Positions 47,757-59,769 of a stretch of DNA of 64,000 nt are shown here, one piece after another (the first letter of the stretch is position 1; every line of letters begins with the position of its first letter). The notes beneath the pieces are model-generated. The model was not told the DNA's origin and ran no database searches. It worked only from the letters and a program-made list of their open reading frames with translations. The DNA comes from Pharus latifolius (Eukaryota; Streptophyta; Magnoliopsida; Poales; Poaceae), in the NCBI GenBank assembly GCA_019359835.1, contig CM033319.1, positions 58,567,613 through 58,631,612 on the forward strand. Direction: 5' to 3'. A program made the position numbers and the translations under genes.

Positions 47757-49783
47757 TGGCCGGGAGCACTAGAGGAAAATTAGGGCCGGTGCGTGTGTGT
47801 TGTGTTGTGTGTTGCGTGTGTGTATGCGGCCGAGAGAGGGAGAAGAAGGGAGGTTGGGCCTTGGGCTGGCGCAACCCGAGCAGAGGGGAGTTGGGCCGAT
47901 TCAGGCCCAACCAAAACTTTTATAATTTTTATTTCTTTTCTTTTTGTAATTTCAATTCTATTTTCAATTCTTAATTAATTATTGGTTATTATCTAATTTA
48001 AAATTTATTTAAATCAGAAGTTTAAGTAATTTTATAGTATTGGCAAATTAATATTGGTAATTTCTTAAATTATACCTAATTCAATAAGAGTATAATCAAA
48101 TAAGATATATGCATATGCATACAAATTATATTCTTACTCTTTAATAAATCAATTTAAGTTATTTTCATTACTTTCATATAATTATCTACATAGGAAAAAG
48201 AGCCTTAAAACTATGAATTATTTTTATTTCAAACAACTAAGCTTTCAGTGTAGAAATTAAATAGTCTTAGTACTAAATCAATATCTTGACTTAACTATTT
48301 TAAATTTATTTTTCAACCATTATAAAACTAATATTATTCTTTTGGGAGCTATCCAACTTAAAAGTGGTTATGTAATTCCATCATGCAGTTCAATTAAATA
48401 AAATCTGACTTCTTATTTTGCCTGGGAGAGTGATCACTACGATTGAGGCGAGAGCGATTAGCACCTAAACTCTGCACCTCTACATAATATCCACCTATTT
48501 TAATTCTAGGAGCAGAGCTGAGCGAGGAATCCCAGGGCAACGTTCATATACTGGATTCTGACTTTGCTACTTCAGGCAAGTTTTGTTCTTGACCATATTG
48601 ATCGTGTTTTATTGCTTTTATTTGTCTATCCTTTATCTGATAATCTATGTAGCTATACCATCTTGCATCAAAAAGGTATTTTATAAAAGTTGGTCATAAT
48701 GAAAGAGTCAGTGTCTTGATGGAAAAAGTGTAACTGGAGGAGAGCCGAAGGAGGGCTCGAATCTTGTATTGAAGTATGTCTATAAAAGTATGGACATAAC
48801 CAACTGTCTTTTCTACCCAGCACCGTAATACCCGTATTGACCACAGACTTGGTATGGGACGGGCCTAGTCAAGTATCTCATCCAGATGCTCGCACACCTC
48901 CACACTGGGAACGTATATGTGTATGTATTATGATGAAAGAACCGACCTGAGGTGGGCTTGGAGCTATAGTCTCGCAGTGGTCCTAGCGGATGCGTCCGAC
49001 TACGAAGGTATGGGAGTACCATACCAGTGCAGGGAACTGGCGGAAGGGTTTGAGAAAGACTTTGTTCTCTTGATGATGTCACGCATTGTAAGAAATGCGG
49101 AGCACTGTTGACGAACACCGACATGGTAATCAAGGGATTCTGTGGGCAAAGTGATACCCCTCTGCAGAGTAAAACGTGGATATTCACTCCTTGTTCTCAG
49201 GTCAAGAACTGCGTCGCGGCAGGAAAGGAGACCTACAGGTGGTCTCACCCTGTGGTGCAAATGTTCAGTAGCATTTTACTTAATAACCGGAGTCTCTTAC
49301 AATCACAAATGAATTTTTGAGTCAAAACCACCTTTGCTAATATACTCTAATAACTCTTTGACTAGTTAAGGTTTGCATGATGCATTATACCTCTCAATTG
49401 CGTGCTGAGTACCTCGGCACTCACCCTTGCTATTGTATGCCGTTGTTAGACTTTGAGTACTCCTTGGGTGATGCCACGCCGGCCGGACGACCAGATCAAG
49501 AAGCCTATCCCAGAGAATCCTACTGTGAGCTTGATGGGGTCTACTTCAACACCGAAGACGGAGAGTGACCGCCATAAGAACACCCTAACTACTGTATTTT
49601 GATGCAATAAGTATGCTTATGCTTTTGTGTGTAACTAGACTCGTTGTTATGTTGGACCATGTTTAATTATGTCATGTTTCTGCTTGCTACTCTGTAACGA
49701 ACATTCTCGGATAAGATAGTTTTATTCGGAAATGTTCAAAGACCGGACGTGTTGCCACGTGGGCGGTATGTTGGGTCGCCGCA
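47757..49783 (+). repeat. Family M 5' LTR (about 2.03 kb)
   Basis: Ends GGTCGCCGCA, two bases before the primer-binding site. The start is uncertain by about 10 bp because the flank is rearranged; it aligns with the left copy from AGAGGAAAATT onward. Contains the acidic exons, the palindrome (49,160-49,169) and the hairpin (49,407-49,422). Confidence 0.85.
48510..49568 (+). CDS. Predicted two-exon acidic LTR mini-gene, right M copy
   Basis: Exon alpha is 48,510-48,575 (66 nt, after TTCTAG; AELSEESQGNVHILDSDFAT) with donor TTCAG|GCAAGT. Exon beta is 49,450-49,568 (119 nt, after GTTGTTAG; DFEYSLGDATPAGRPDQEAY and on to NTEDGE-TGA). The intron is 874 nt, GC-AG, phase 1, exactly as in the left copy. 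It lies in the LTR upstream of the primer site, so it would be in the leader of the genomic transcript. No initiator codon could be assigned. Confidence 0.5.
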
Positions 49784-49785
49784 GG

Positions 49786-49797
49786 TGGTATCAGAGC
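49786..49797 (+). other. Primer-binding site, initiator Met tRNA
   Basis: TGGTATCAGAGC two bases after the LTR end, the usual complement of the 3' end of plant initiator tRNA-Met. Confidence 0.9.
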
Positions 49798-50270
49798 ATG
49801 ATTAGGGACCTAAGTACGGTTGACTTATGCTAAATAGAGACTGTCATACTTAAGGTTGATACTATTGGTTTTCTTGTCTTAAATTCTTAGTTATGACTAC
49901 CAGAAGGTACTAACCCATGGCTTTCCCTGACCCTGCTGATGCGACGAAGAAGAAAAAGAAGAAGCAGCTTGATATTTTGTTGGGATGTGAGAGACCGGGC
50001 AGTCCTAAACTGCCAACATAAATAGATACCCCAGTCCCCAGAAAAAACAAAACCTTACTTTTGTCGTGTAAATATATTAGGGGTTGTGTGATACCTCTTT
50101 TGTTGTGAATATTTGGTCTCAAGTTATATGAGCATGTGTGCGAGCCTAGCTCGATGAAAATCTGGTGCAATTCATATATTCTTGCATTTCCAACTTGAGT
50201 AGTGCATACCATGAGATTGTGCATCTTGGTTGTGCATTTTGCATTCTATAGCAATTCAATAGCCAGTGCC

Positions 50271-51291
50271 ATGGAAGGCGGAGGTGATAAAAACGGAAAT
50301 GGGCAACCAGAATTACCTGCTAGTCCAAGGATGGAGATGCCCACCCCTCCAGCATCTGCAGAAGGGCAAGCAGCAATGATAGAGATGTATAGGTGGATGG
50401 AAGCAACACGCTGAGAATTCCAGGAACATCACGACAAGGTTATTGAGCAATTAGTGGGTGTGATAAAGGAAAGCAGAGTTGGAACGTCCAACTTAGAAGC
50501 TGATAAAGGAGTCAAATTGATTGATTTCTTACAAACTAAACCTCCCTCCTTTCCAAAAGCAGAAGAGCCTTTAGAGGCCGATGATTGGTTGGTAACCACT
50601 GAAAGAAAGTTGGAAACCGTAAGGTGCTCGGATGAGGAAAAAGTTTTATATGCCTCACATCAACTAACTGGCCCCGCAGCCACTTGGTGGCTGAATTTCA
50701 AAGACATGAGGCCACCAGATCAGCCGATCACTTGGGAAGTGTTTAAGAAGAAATTCAGAGAAGTACATGTACCCATGGGCACCATATCTACCAAGAAGAA
50801 AGAATTCCGTAATTTAAAACAGGGATATAAATCGGTAACTGAGTATTTGCATCAATTTAACCATCTGGCTAGATATGCTCCGGATGATGTAAATATAGAG
50901 GAACGAAAGATTGACTGATTTCTAGAAGGATTGCAGTCGGTGCTACAGCTGCAGCTGGGTTTAGTAAAGATTACAGAATTTCAAGACTTAGTAGACCGCG
51001 CCATAACACAAGAGAGTCGCCAAATGGCGGTAGACGAAGAAAGGAGAAAGAAGGCAAGATTTGACCCCCCGACCATGAATACAACAACAACGAGGGAAAC
51101 AACCAATGATGGTAAGGTACAGACCTAGTGTACCATTTAAGCAACCACAACAAGTACAATGCACTTTTTTCGAGGGACCGCATCTAGCGAAAGATTGTAA
51201 CAAGGCAAGCGGTGCGTGTTTTGGATGTGGTCAACTGGGACACCGTGTCAACCAATGTCCCCGACGGAACCAGCCAAGACCTCAATGGTGA
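50271..51291 (+). pseudogene. Element M gag
   Basis: Starts MEGGGDKNGNGQPELPASPR after the leader. It contains the retrotransposon gag core (ADDWLVTTERKLETVRCSDE, then ATWWLNFKDM and ITWEVFKKKFREVHVP) and ends with a CCHC zinc knuckle C-F-G-C-G-Q-L-G-H-R-V-N-Q-C (51,217-51,258). Gag forms the cytoplasmic particle that packages genomic RNA. TGA near 50,412 and 50,916 and a shift near 51,126 break the frame. Confidence 0.9.
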
Positions 51292-51423
51292 CCCCCTTTC
51301 AGACCTCCGATGCAGATTAATCCCACCTCTGAAGGAAGAGGACAAGACAACAGACCGACGACCACCTTTGGTTGAGGCCGAGGACGAGGAGGACCAACAA
51401 AAACTCAAGGAAAGCTGAACTAT

Positions 51424-51783
51424 GTGAGCATCAATCAAATTGGATCAGCCTCGGACATCATTACGGGTAAATTATTCGTCCCCCCTGATTTTGGTCTTGT
51501 ACTATTTGACCTAGGTGCAACCCATTCTCTTATATCCAGAGATTTTCTCTTTCGACACAACTTAACCTATACCACCCTAGATAAACCAATGCATATGCAA
51601 TCACCTGGAGGGCCTATGGTGGTAAAACATGAAAGGCAGGGACAGGTAATTGAAATATTAGGAAACGAATTTAAAGCTAACCTACTAGTTGTGCCCTTAG
51701 AAGACATAGACGTTATCCTGGGAATCAATTGGTTAGCCCTAAATGGAGCAACATGGATTGTAAAAAGAAAACAGTATCCTTGA
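51424..51783 (+). pseudogene. Element M aspartic protease
   Basis: FVPPDFGLVLFDLGATHSLI shows the retropepsin active-site region with DLGATHS where plant gypsy proteases have D-S/T-G-A-T-H-S, followed by FLFRHNL and IDVILGINWL. The frame shifts just before the reverse transcriptase begins. Confidence 0.85.
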
Positions 51784-53566
51784 GGAAAGATGATAATACC
51801 CGAATTATCTTCGTTGGAGAAAACACCCCTTTCATAGAAACAGGTACTCATATGGCCATCAAGGATATAGAAGTGGATCAGATACACGTGGTCAGCGAGT
51901 ACCTAGATGTTTTTCCAGAAGAATTACCTAGGATGCCACCAGATAGAGAAGTAGAGTTCGCCATTGATCTGATTCCCGGGACAAGTCCAATTTCTCAACG
52001 ACCATATCGTATGGGATTCGAAGAATTGGTAGAGCTCAAGAAGCAGTTGGATGACTTGACCAACAAAGGTTATATCAAACCAAGTGTATCACCGTGGGGA
52101 GCACCAGTACTATTTGTACGCAAAAAGGACGGCAGTATGAGTCTTTGTATTGACTACAGAGCCCTAAATGTCGTGACTATCAAGAACAAATACCCATTAC
52201 CTAGAATAGATGATCTATTTGATCAGCTGAAGGGTGCAACTGTGTTCTCAAAAATTGAGCTCAGATCCGGATATCATCAGTTGAAGATCCGGGCACAAGA
52301 CACTCTAAAAACCGCATTTGTAACGCGATATGGGCATCATGAATTTCTAGTTGTGCCTTTTGGATTGAGAAATGCACCAGCTGTATTTATGGACTTAATG
52401 AACAAAGTGTTCATGTCATTCTTGGACAAGTTCGTAGTAGTTTTCATTGATGACATTCTTGTATACTCTCAGTATAAAGAAGAACACGCAGAACACTTGC
52501 AGGAGGTTCTACAAGTACTTAGAGAGAACCAACTTTATGCCAAGTTAAGCAAATGTGAATTTTGGTTAGACCAAATCTCATTTCTAGGTCATGTTATATC
52601 TGGACAAGGTGTTTCAATGGATCCAGCAAAAGTAGAAGCAGTACTAGCTTGGCAGAAACCCAAGAACACTACTGAAGTCAGAAGTTTTCTAGGCCTAGCA
52701 GGATATTATTGAAGATTCATTAAAGGATTATCGACAATAGCAATACCCATGACTAACCTGTTAAAGAAGGATGTTGAATTTAAATAGACTGAGAAATGTG
52801 AAAGAAGTTTTGAAGAGCTTAAGGAGAGGCTAACTACTGCACCTATCTTAACTCTACCCGAAAGTGGAGAAAATTTTACCATTTATTGTGATGCATCCAA
52901 AGCAGGATTAGGATGTGTTTTGATGCAGGTCGGAAAAGTAATCGCATATGCTTCTCGACAGTTGAAAGCTCATGAAACGAATTATCCAACTCATGACTTG
53001 GAGCTAGCTACTGTCGTCTTTGCCCTAAAGATTTGGCGGCATTACCTTTATGGAGTCAAGTGTGAATTATACACTGACCATAAGAGCTTGAAGTGTATTT
53101 TCACCCAAAAAGAACTGAATATGTGGCGGCGAAGATGGTTAGAATTGATTAAAGATTATGATCTAACGATCAATTATCATCTTGGAAAAGCTAACGTTGT
53201 CGCTGATGCCTTGAGTCGGAAATCGAGATGCCATCAAGCCTATATGACCAAGATTTCAGAAGAAGTTATGAGTGATTTGATTCGTCTGGAGATAGAGTTG
53301 ATTGATCAACCACTTGAAGGGATAGTAACCATGTTGTCAATGAAACCTAGTTTGCAAGATCGCATCAAAGAGAAACAAGCTGTGGATGAATTCATCCAAG
53401 AAGAAATACTAAGAATTGGAAATGGAAGGCCGTCAGAATTTAACATCATGGAGGATGGAACCTTATGGTGCCACAACAGAGTCTGTGTATCAGAGGACTC
53501 TGAGATAAAAGACGCCATCTTGAAAGAAGCTCACCAAACAGCTTACAGCATTCATCCGACCAGTAC
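51784..53566 (+). pseudogene. Element M reverse transcriptase, RNase H and integrase start
   Basis: RT: DREVEFAIDLIPGTSPISQR, YIKPSVSPWGAPVLFVRKKD and LCIDYRALNVVTIKNKYPLP, then the catalytic VVVFIDDILVYS (about 52,435-52,470) and FLGHVISG. A TGA at 52,710 and a TAG near 52,785 interrupt it. RNase H follows (YCDASKAGLGCVLMQ at about 52,885-52,930; TDHKSLKCIF; VADALSRK near 53,200). The integrase zinc region begins (HNRVCVSEDSEIKDAILKEA, then HQTAYSIHP) and fuses in frame with LTR sequence at CGACCAG (about 53,556-53,562). The rest of integrase is deleted. Confidence 0.9.
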
Positions 53567-53858
53567 ACCAGAAGAAGTTGATCCAAAAGAGGACAACTGC
53601 GAGTTTGACCCAACCTACTTCAACACCGGCAATGAAGACTGACCACTATGATCATAACTAAACTATCTCCTTTTGCTGTAATAAAAATACTTATGCTTGT
53701 GTATGTAATTAAACTCTTTGTTATGTTAAGCCATGTTTAATTAAGCCATGTTTCTGTTTCGCTACTCTGTAACGAACATTCTCGGATAAGATGGTTTTAT
53801 TCGAAAATGTTCATAGACCGGATGTGCTACCACGTGGGTGGTATGTCAGGTCGCCGCA
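53567..53858 (+). repeat. Family M 3' LTR remnant
   Basis: About 292 bp ending GGTCGCCGCA at the GTAAA duplication. It encodes the end of an M-type beta exon (EEVDPKEDNCEFDPTYFNTG, NED, TGA). Noticeably more diverged from both other M LTRs than they are from each other. Confidence 0.85.
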
Positions 53859-53863
53859 GTAAA
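53859..53863. repeat. Target site duplication GTAAA, right copy
   Basis: Matches 16,164-16,168; element A integrase resumes immediately after. Confidence 0.9.
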
Positions 53864-55272
53864 TTTCAGCTAACTTGGCACCATCGTATGTTATCTTAAC
53901 CGATATAAAATGTGCCACTTTTGTTAGCCTATCCACAATCACCCAAATAGAGTCATATCCATTTCTAGTTTTGGGTAATCCAGTAATAAAATCCATTCCG
54001 ATTTCTTCCCATTTCCATTCAGGTATTGGTAATGGCTAAAGTAGTCCTGCTGGTCTTTGGTGTTCAACTTTAATTCGCTGACAAGTATCACATTTGGTAA
54101 CATATTTAGCAATTTACTTTTTCAACTTGTGCCACCAAAACTGACTTTTCAAATCATTATACATCTTTGTGCTTCCAGGATGTGAGGAATATGGAGCATC
54201 ATGTGCTTCTCGTAATATTAGTTCCTTAAGCTCCTTAACATCTGGAACGCATAGTCTATTTTTATACCATAAGTTACCTTGCTCAGCCTTCCTGAAGCCA
54301 ATTGCTTTACCCTTCTCTAGATTCTCAATTAGTCGTAAAATTTCTTGATCTTCTTTTTGTGCCTTCTTGATCTCTTCCTCTAGGGTCGGCGTAATAGTGA
54401 GTGAAGTTATCGTTCCCTAATTGACCCATTCAATTCTTTGTCAATCTAATTCTCTCTGCAATTCTGATGTCCCTATCTCTTTGTCTTATGTCTTTTGCTT
54501 ACGGTATCTGCAACTATATTAGCCTTCCCCGGGTCATATTTTATATTAGTATCATAGTCCTTGATTAACTCTAACCACCTTCGTTGTCGCATATTCAAAT
54601 TGGGTTGAGTAAAAACATATTTCAAACTTTTATGATCCGTAAAGATCTCACAACGATTTCCAAGTAAATAATGCCTCCAAATTTTTAAGGCATGTACCAC
54701 TGCTGCTAATTCAAGATCATGAGTTGGATAATTTTCTTCATGCGGTCATAATTTTCTTGAAGCATAAGAAACTACTCTTCCTTCTTGTAGTAATACACAG
54801 CCTAATCCTTGCCTTGATGCATTGCAATAGATTTGAAAGTCTTTTCTATTATCTGGAAGATCTAGGATTGGGGCTGTAGTTAACTTACACTTTAATTCAT
54901 TAAAGCTCCTCTCACAATCTTCTGTCCACTCAAATGTTGTGTCTTTCTTTAATAGTCTAGTAAGTGGCTTAGCGATTTTAGAAAACCCTTCAATAAATAT
55001 TCAATAATATCCAGCTAAACCTAAAAAGCTTCTAACTTCAGTTACTGTCTCAGGTTGCTTCCAATCTGCTACTACTTGAATTTTAGCTGGATCCGCTGAA
55101 ATCCCTTCAGCAGTCATAATATGCCCTAAGAATGAAATCTCTTTCATCCAAAATTCACACTTATCATATTTGGCATATAACTGTTGCTCTCGTAGTATAT
55201 GCAATGTTTTCCTCAAGTGCTCAATATGTTCCTTCTCAATTTTAGAGTATATCAGTATATCATCAATGAAGA
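53864..55272 (-). pseudogene. Element A pol, middle portion: RT end, RNase H, integrase 5' half
   Basis: From 55,272 leftward: VFIDDILIYSKIEKEHIEHL (RT catalytic IDD) and MKEISFLGHIMTAEGISADP, then RNase H (54,900-54,480; CEIFTDHKSLKYVFTQPNLN and KANIVADTVSKR). The integrase zinc region and core start follow, to MDFITGLPKTRNGYDSIWVI (first catalytic aspartate) and VAHFISVKITYDGAKLAEIY, where the 37.7-kb insertion cuts it. Stops and frame changes near 54,040, 54,420 and 54,750. Confidence 0.9.
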
Positions 55273-55277
55273 CAGCT
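55273..55277. repeat. Target duplication of solo LTR L3, left copy (CAGCT)
   Basis: Pairs with CAACT at 63,788-63,792, one mismatch. The RT reading YLDQFVV/VFIDDILIYS rejoins across it. Confidence 0.8.
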
Positions 55278-56632
55278 TGTAACACCTTGGTTTTGGGGGT
55301 GAAAAGTTTTTGCATAAAATCCTGCATGCATGTATCCCTGTAGTTGTAGCCAGATCAGCTGAACCCTAATCTCTCCCAAACCCTAAAAATCTCCAAATCT
55401 ATTCTCTAGATCCAGATCAAGATCTGACCATCCAGATTTAACCTACCAGTTATTCTAAAGATAAAAGTCTTCAGGAACCAAATTGAATTCTAACCCTAAC
55501 TCCCAGTATCTAAGTCTCTTTCTGTTTTCGAAAACAGGAAATTCAGATTTACCCTAAATACCCCAGATTCCAGATAACTGAGTTATCATGATCTAACCCT
55601 ATCCAGACTCAAGTATCCTTTTGGAATATGTTCCTAGATGCATCCTCAACTTGCTCCAAAAAGTTTGAAACCAGATTGTTTCATCTAAGTACTTTTCGCA
55701 GTTTAGTCCAAATTTTACTGTGAAATAAGTCCTTTCTCTGTTTACCTGGAAGCCTGAAAAGGCTAAAATCCACGAATCAGCTCCAAATCCAGAATTTCTT
55801 CAGGGAACACCTCCCAAATACTATTTGATACAGATTTCCCTTCTGATCAGACTTCCAAATCTCACCCTAATTACCAGAATTCGAGATCAACAAAATCCAG
55901 ATCTATTTTACCCTAATTTTACCCTATTTTCGAAAATAGGTGAAATCCCTCAAACCTTATCAAATTTGAGCTAAATGAGTATTAATAGAAATATTATACT
56001 CATCCATGAAATCAAATTCCAAATTAAACCTCTTTAAAACCAGATTTACAAATCAGTCCACTTTTCAACCGAAATCATCACAATTATGCCCCTGGATCGA
56101 CCAGAGCTTGCTGTTCACGACCAGATCAGCTAATTTCGACTTCGACCTCACCTCAGTTCACGACCAACCAGTGCAACCGACCAGAAAGTGATTTCGACCA
56201 GCCCTGCTGCTTCGACCACGACTTGGATGCAGCGCACGAGCACGGGAGCTTCGACCTGTACATTGCTGTGCTCGTGTTTTCTTCGACCTGCTGCACTGCT
56301 ACAGTAGCCACGTGGTCACCACCTTCGCCAGTACCTCGACGCCGCGTGTGTGCTCGCCATTTGCCACTGTGGATCTTCCCCGGCGCGACTCACAGCCAGT
56401 TGTTTCTCCCGTTTGCACGCCACCGGCAACGGCTCCAGCAGGAAAGCTTAGCCACGTGGAGTCCTCGCCGCGGCCAGCCATCAACTTGCCCTCACATCAC
56501 TTGCAAAAGCCTTCACGGCCGCTGAACCAAGTCACCTCGACGCCAGCTCGCCGTGAAGTCGCAATCCAGTCTTTTCCTTGCCGGCTTCAACTTCCCGTGC
56601 ACTTCTAGCCGTTGCATCGCCTCCAAAACCTC

Positions 56633-56640
56633 TATAAATA
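56633..56640 (+). promoter_or_regulatory. TATA box of LTR copy L3
   Basis: TATAAATA in a GC-rich promoter, followed by a CAACACCACACACC-like leader. Confidence 0.6.
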
Positions 56641-58338
56641 GCCTCTGGCCTCAGTGAAACACCACACACCCACCCGAAGCACCTCAGTCCTCAAACTCGC
56701 CGTCTTCTTCTTCTTCCCCGGTGAGCAGCAAAGGGAGCTTCGGTGCCAAGCTTCTCCACTGCTTCCTACTTCGATCCAACACCCCCAGTGAGCTTCTCTC
56801 ATCTCCCTCATGCTTCTCAAGCTTGGAATTTAGTTCAAATGCTTTCTGTCACCGGCAATCGCCGTGTTTCATCTAGAACTCCGATGAGCAATTAACCCTC
56901 ACCTAAATTGAATTGATCTTCGATCCAGTAGTGAAAGATGCTTAGAATAGCTCACTTAAGACCCCTGAGCTATTGGTTTGAACAAATTCGTTGTAAAACA
57001 AAAACCCCCAATTTCCAGCCATGAACATGAACTTGTACTTACTGATTTAGCTTCTCTGTTGAGCAATCTGTTAATCTAACTTCACCAATGCATTTCTAGT
57101 ACCCTGAGGACCATACACAAGCAAGGAATTGAGTTCAATCACTTTAAATCAGAAATGCCCAGATCAGATTTGAGTTCATCTTTTCTCGAGCTAGTATCTT
57201 CCAAATCCAGCTGATCCAGCCCTAGCCACTTTTCCATTTAGATGTTTTGGACCATTCTGAGCAACTTTGTCTTCTATCACGACTTCCAATTCGGCCTAGA
57301 TTGTGAGATATAGCTATGCCCTAGTTGCTGTACTGTTTATGTTGCATGTGCTCCAGACCAGTCAACTTCTTTGCCGGTTTTCATCACTTCCCGGCCATCT
57401 CCTGCCCTAGATCCTGTTGAGACATTTGTTCCTGATACAAATGCCTAACTATCAGATAAAGTGGTACATCATTTGGAGCCCTAGATCAAAAGTTATGGCA
57501 AACCCTAGTTTCTGGCCATGTCAACTCTATGTCAAACTATGCCAGCCAGTGGCATTAACCCTGTTCACCCACCTCTGGTCATGAAAAACAGAAAATACTT
57601 TGTCAAATAGTTGCCTCACTACCTTGTGCACCATATGCTTGAATCAAAACCCATTTTGGCCACTGGGAACTGTTCAAACCATGTCAATGCCATTCTTGGG
57701 CATTGTCAGCCTATGTCAGCCAATGGCATTGGGCCAGTTTGACCCCTTCTGGGTATGCAAACTGAACATAACTTTGTCCCTTAGACTCCTAATGTTGTGA
57801 TCTACATTTTATTCTACTGTCACAACTTGAGTTGAACCCTCTAGCATCCATCGACCCTATATCGATGCCTTGAACCGAATGTCGACCTAAAGACGTTCGC
57901 TGTTTTTGAGCGAACCAGCCGCAGCCTTGATATCATTCTGATATTTTGGGACATTTGGAACCTTGTAAACCCTTGACAACTAATCTTAACCCTGGTTTCT
58001 GTGGGACCCTCATTTGAGGAATCCCGTGGCAACCGCCCAGGTGGATTGCACACAGGTTGGACCATTACAAGACTCACAACAAGCGGAAAGCAGCTATTGC
58101 ATAAAACATAATTAAACAGGTACGAGGTCACGAGGACCAATATTACATTAACATAGCGCCCAGAATGACGCTACTTAGAGTTGCTACGAAAATAACAAGT
58201 TTATTCATACAAGAGTTGGCATCAAGATACCGAACACACAAAACAAGGCAGACAGCAACAACAAAGATCTTCACTTCTGGCAGCAACGGTTCTGGTAGGG
58301 CTTCCTCCACATCGGACTCAACTCGGCGCGAGACCCTC

Positions 58339-59769
58339 CTAGAACTCCGAATCATCTGGGGCGTTCCCATCCTCTGCTTCATCTTCATAACCAAACGAAT
58401 CGGGATCGGCGAATCCCTCTTCTGATTTGTTTGAAAAGGCAAGGGTGAGCATGCTTTGACACAATGCTCAGCAAGTCGTTTATTTACAAATGCAATTATA
58501 TAGATGAGGAGTGATCAATAAAAGGGGTTAAGTCTTATAATCATAAATAGTATAGATTTCAATCCTTTGATCTTTCAAATAAGGGTTTTGTTTTCAACAG
58601 CGGGGTTTTTGAAAACCTTATAATGGACTTTTAAGAAAACATTGTGAATGGCGATCCTCCGTGATCCACCATTTGAATTAACCATATTATGAAAACATTC
58701 CAAATAGTTACTTGTGTTGAACCACATGGATAAATCCACCGCGAACATACTCCATGACCTGGGAGTACAGAGTATCCGATACTTTTCTTACGCTTTGCAA
58801 AGGTGTACCTCTTTTTAAATCCACTTCTTCACTCGACTTTCAAGTCGGGCCAACTCCATGTGACTTATACACATGTGACAAGGCCGAGATCACACAACGC
58901 TTTTGTAGTTCAGTATTAACAGTATCCCCGCCCGGTAAATAGACAATTAAGTCTCAAGTACCGTTGTGGGTCCTCCCCACTGCCTTACTTCCTAGCCTTT
59001 GGCTTATGCTCCCGCAGGACACATGGCCTTGGTCTGTCCACGTGAGACATCTGACCTTTTTTATTACAACCGTGCACGGCTTAATCTTAGGCGTAGGGCG
59101 TCTTCCTTCTTTCCACCTTTTCCTCTCATACTTTTTCTGAACTCACATCACTCACGGACGAACTGCGCCCAACCAGTTTCTCCACGCGAGAAACCAGACT
59201 GACAAACCATGCAGGGAACTGCTAATACCAAAAAGCTACTAAGTCGTGCCTGTCCCATACCAGGCAAGTGGTTGGTACGTTTTTCATGCCGCATAGAGGC
59301 ACAACACAAGGTTCTAGTCCTTATGAATTAATAGTGAGGAGCCATCCACATTCCCTGGTGCGCACCGCACCCTCTCCGTACAAACCAATCCTCACTATCA
59401 ATACTAATTTGACATTTCATTTCACAAAAGGAGTTTCAAATCCATTTCTCACATATTAGCCATTTCACATCCAACATGTATACTTAAATAAGATTAAAGC
59501 CTAAGCATGGTATCCTAGGGTGACAAGGTTGCGTGATGATTCGATATCAAAAAGGGTTTCCACATGAAAGTTGGGTCATATCTATTCACATGTTTCTAAA
59601 TATAGTTCTATCAAATATTCAGCATGCATATATCTTTAAAACAGTGAATCTACTTTATTTCAAAATACTGGGTGAGACATGACCAAGGGTGACGACTTGC
59701 CTTGCCAAGTTGGGTCTAAGAAATCTGCTGGATCTTCAAACGTTCCTTCCAAATCTTCCGCTCCTTGCT
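58339..59769 (-). CDS. Predicted two-exon acidic LTR mini-gene, copy C2
   Basis: Exon alpha is 59,769-59,701 (69 nt, after ATGCAG; QGAEDLEGTFEDPADFLDPT then WQ) with donor CAAG|GCAAGT. Exon beta is 58,421-58,339 (83 nt, after AAATCAG; EEGFADPDSFGYEDEAEDGN, then APDDSEF-TAG). The intron is 1,279 nt, GC-AG, phase 1, and the joined frame is open. Strongly acidic, with repeated F-x-D-P motifs and no signal or membrane segment. Sense of the LTR transcript. Start codon unknown; no known family. Confidence 0.5.

Noticed and set aside
49786..49797. TGGTATCAGAGC as part of a tRNA gene
   Set aside because: Only the 3'-complement of initiator tRNA-Met is present, two bases after an LTR; it is a primer-binding site.
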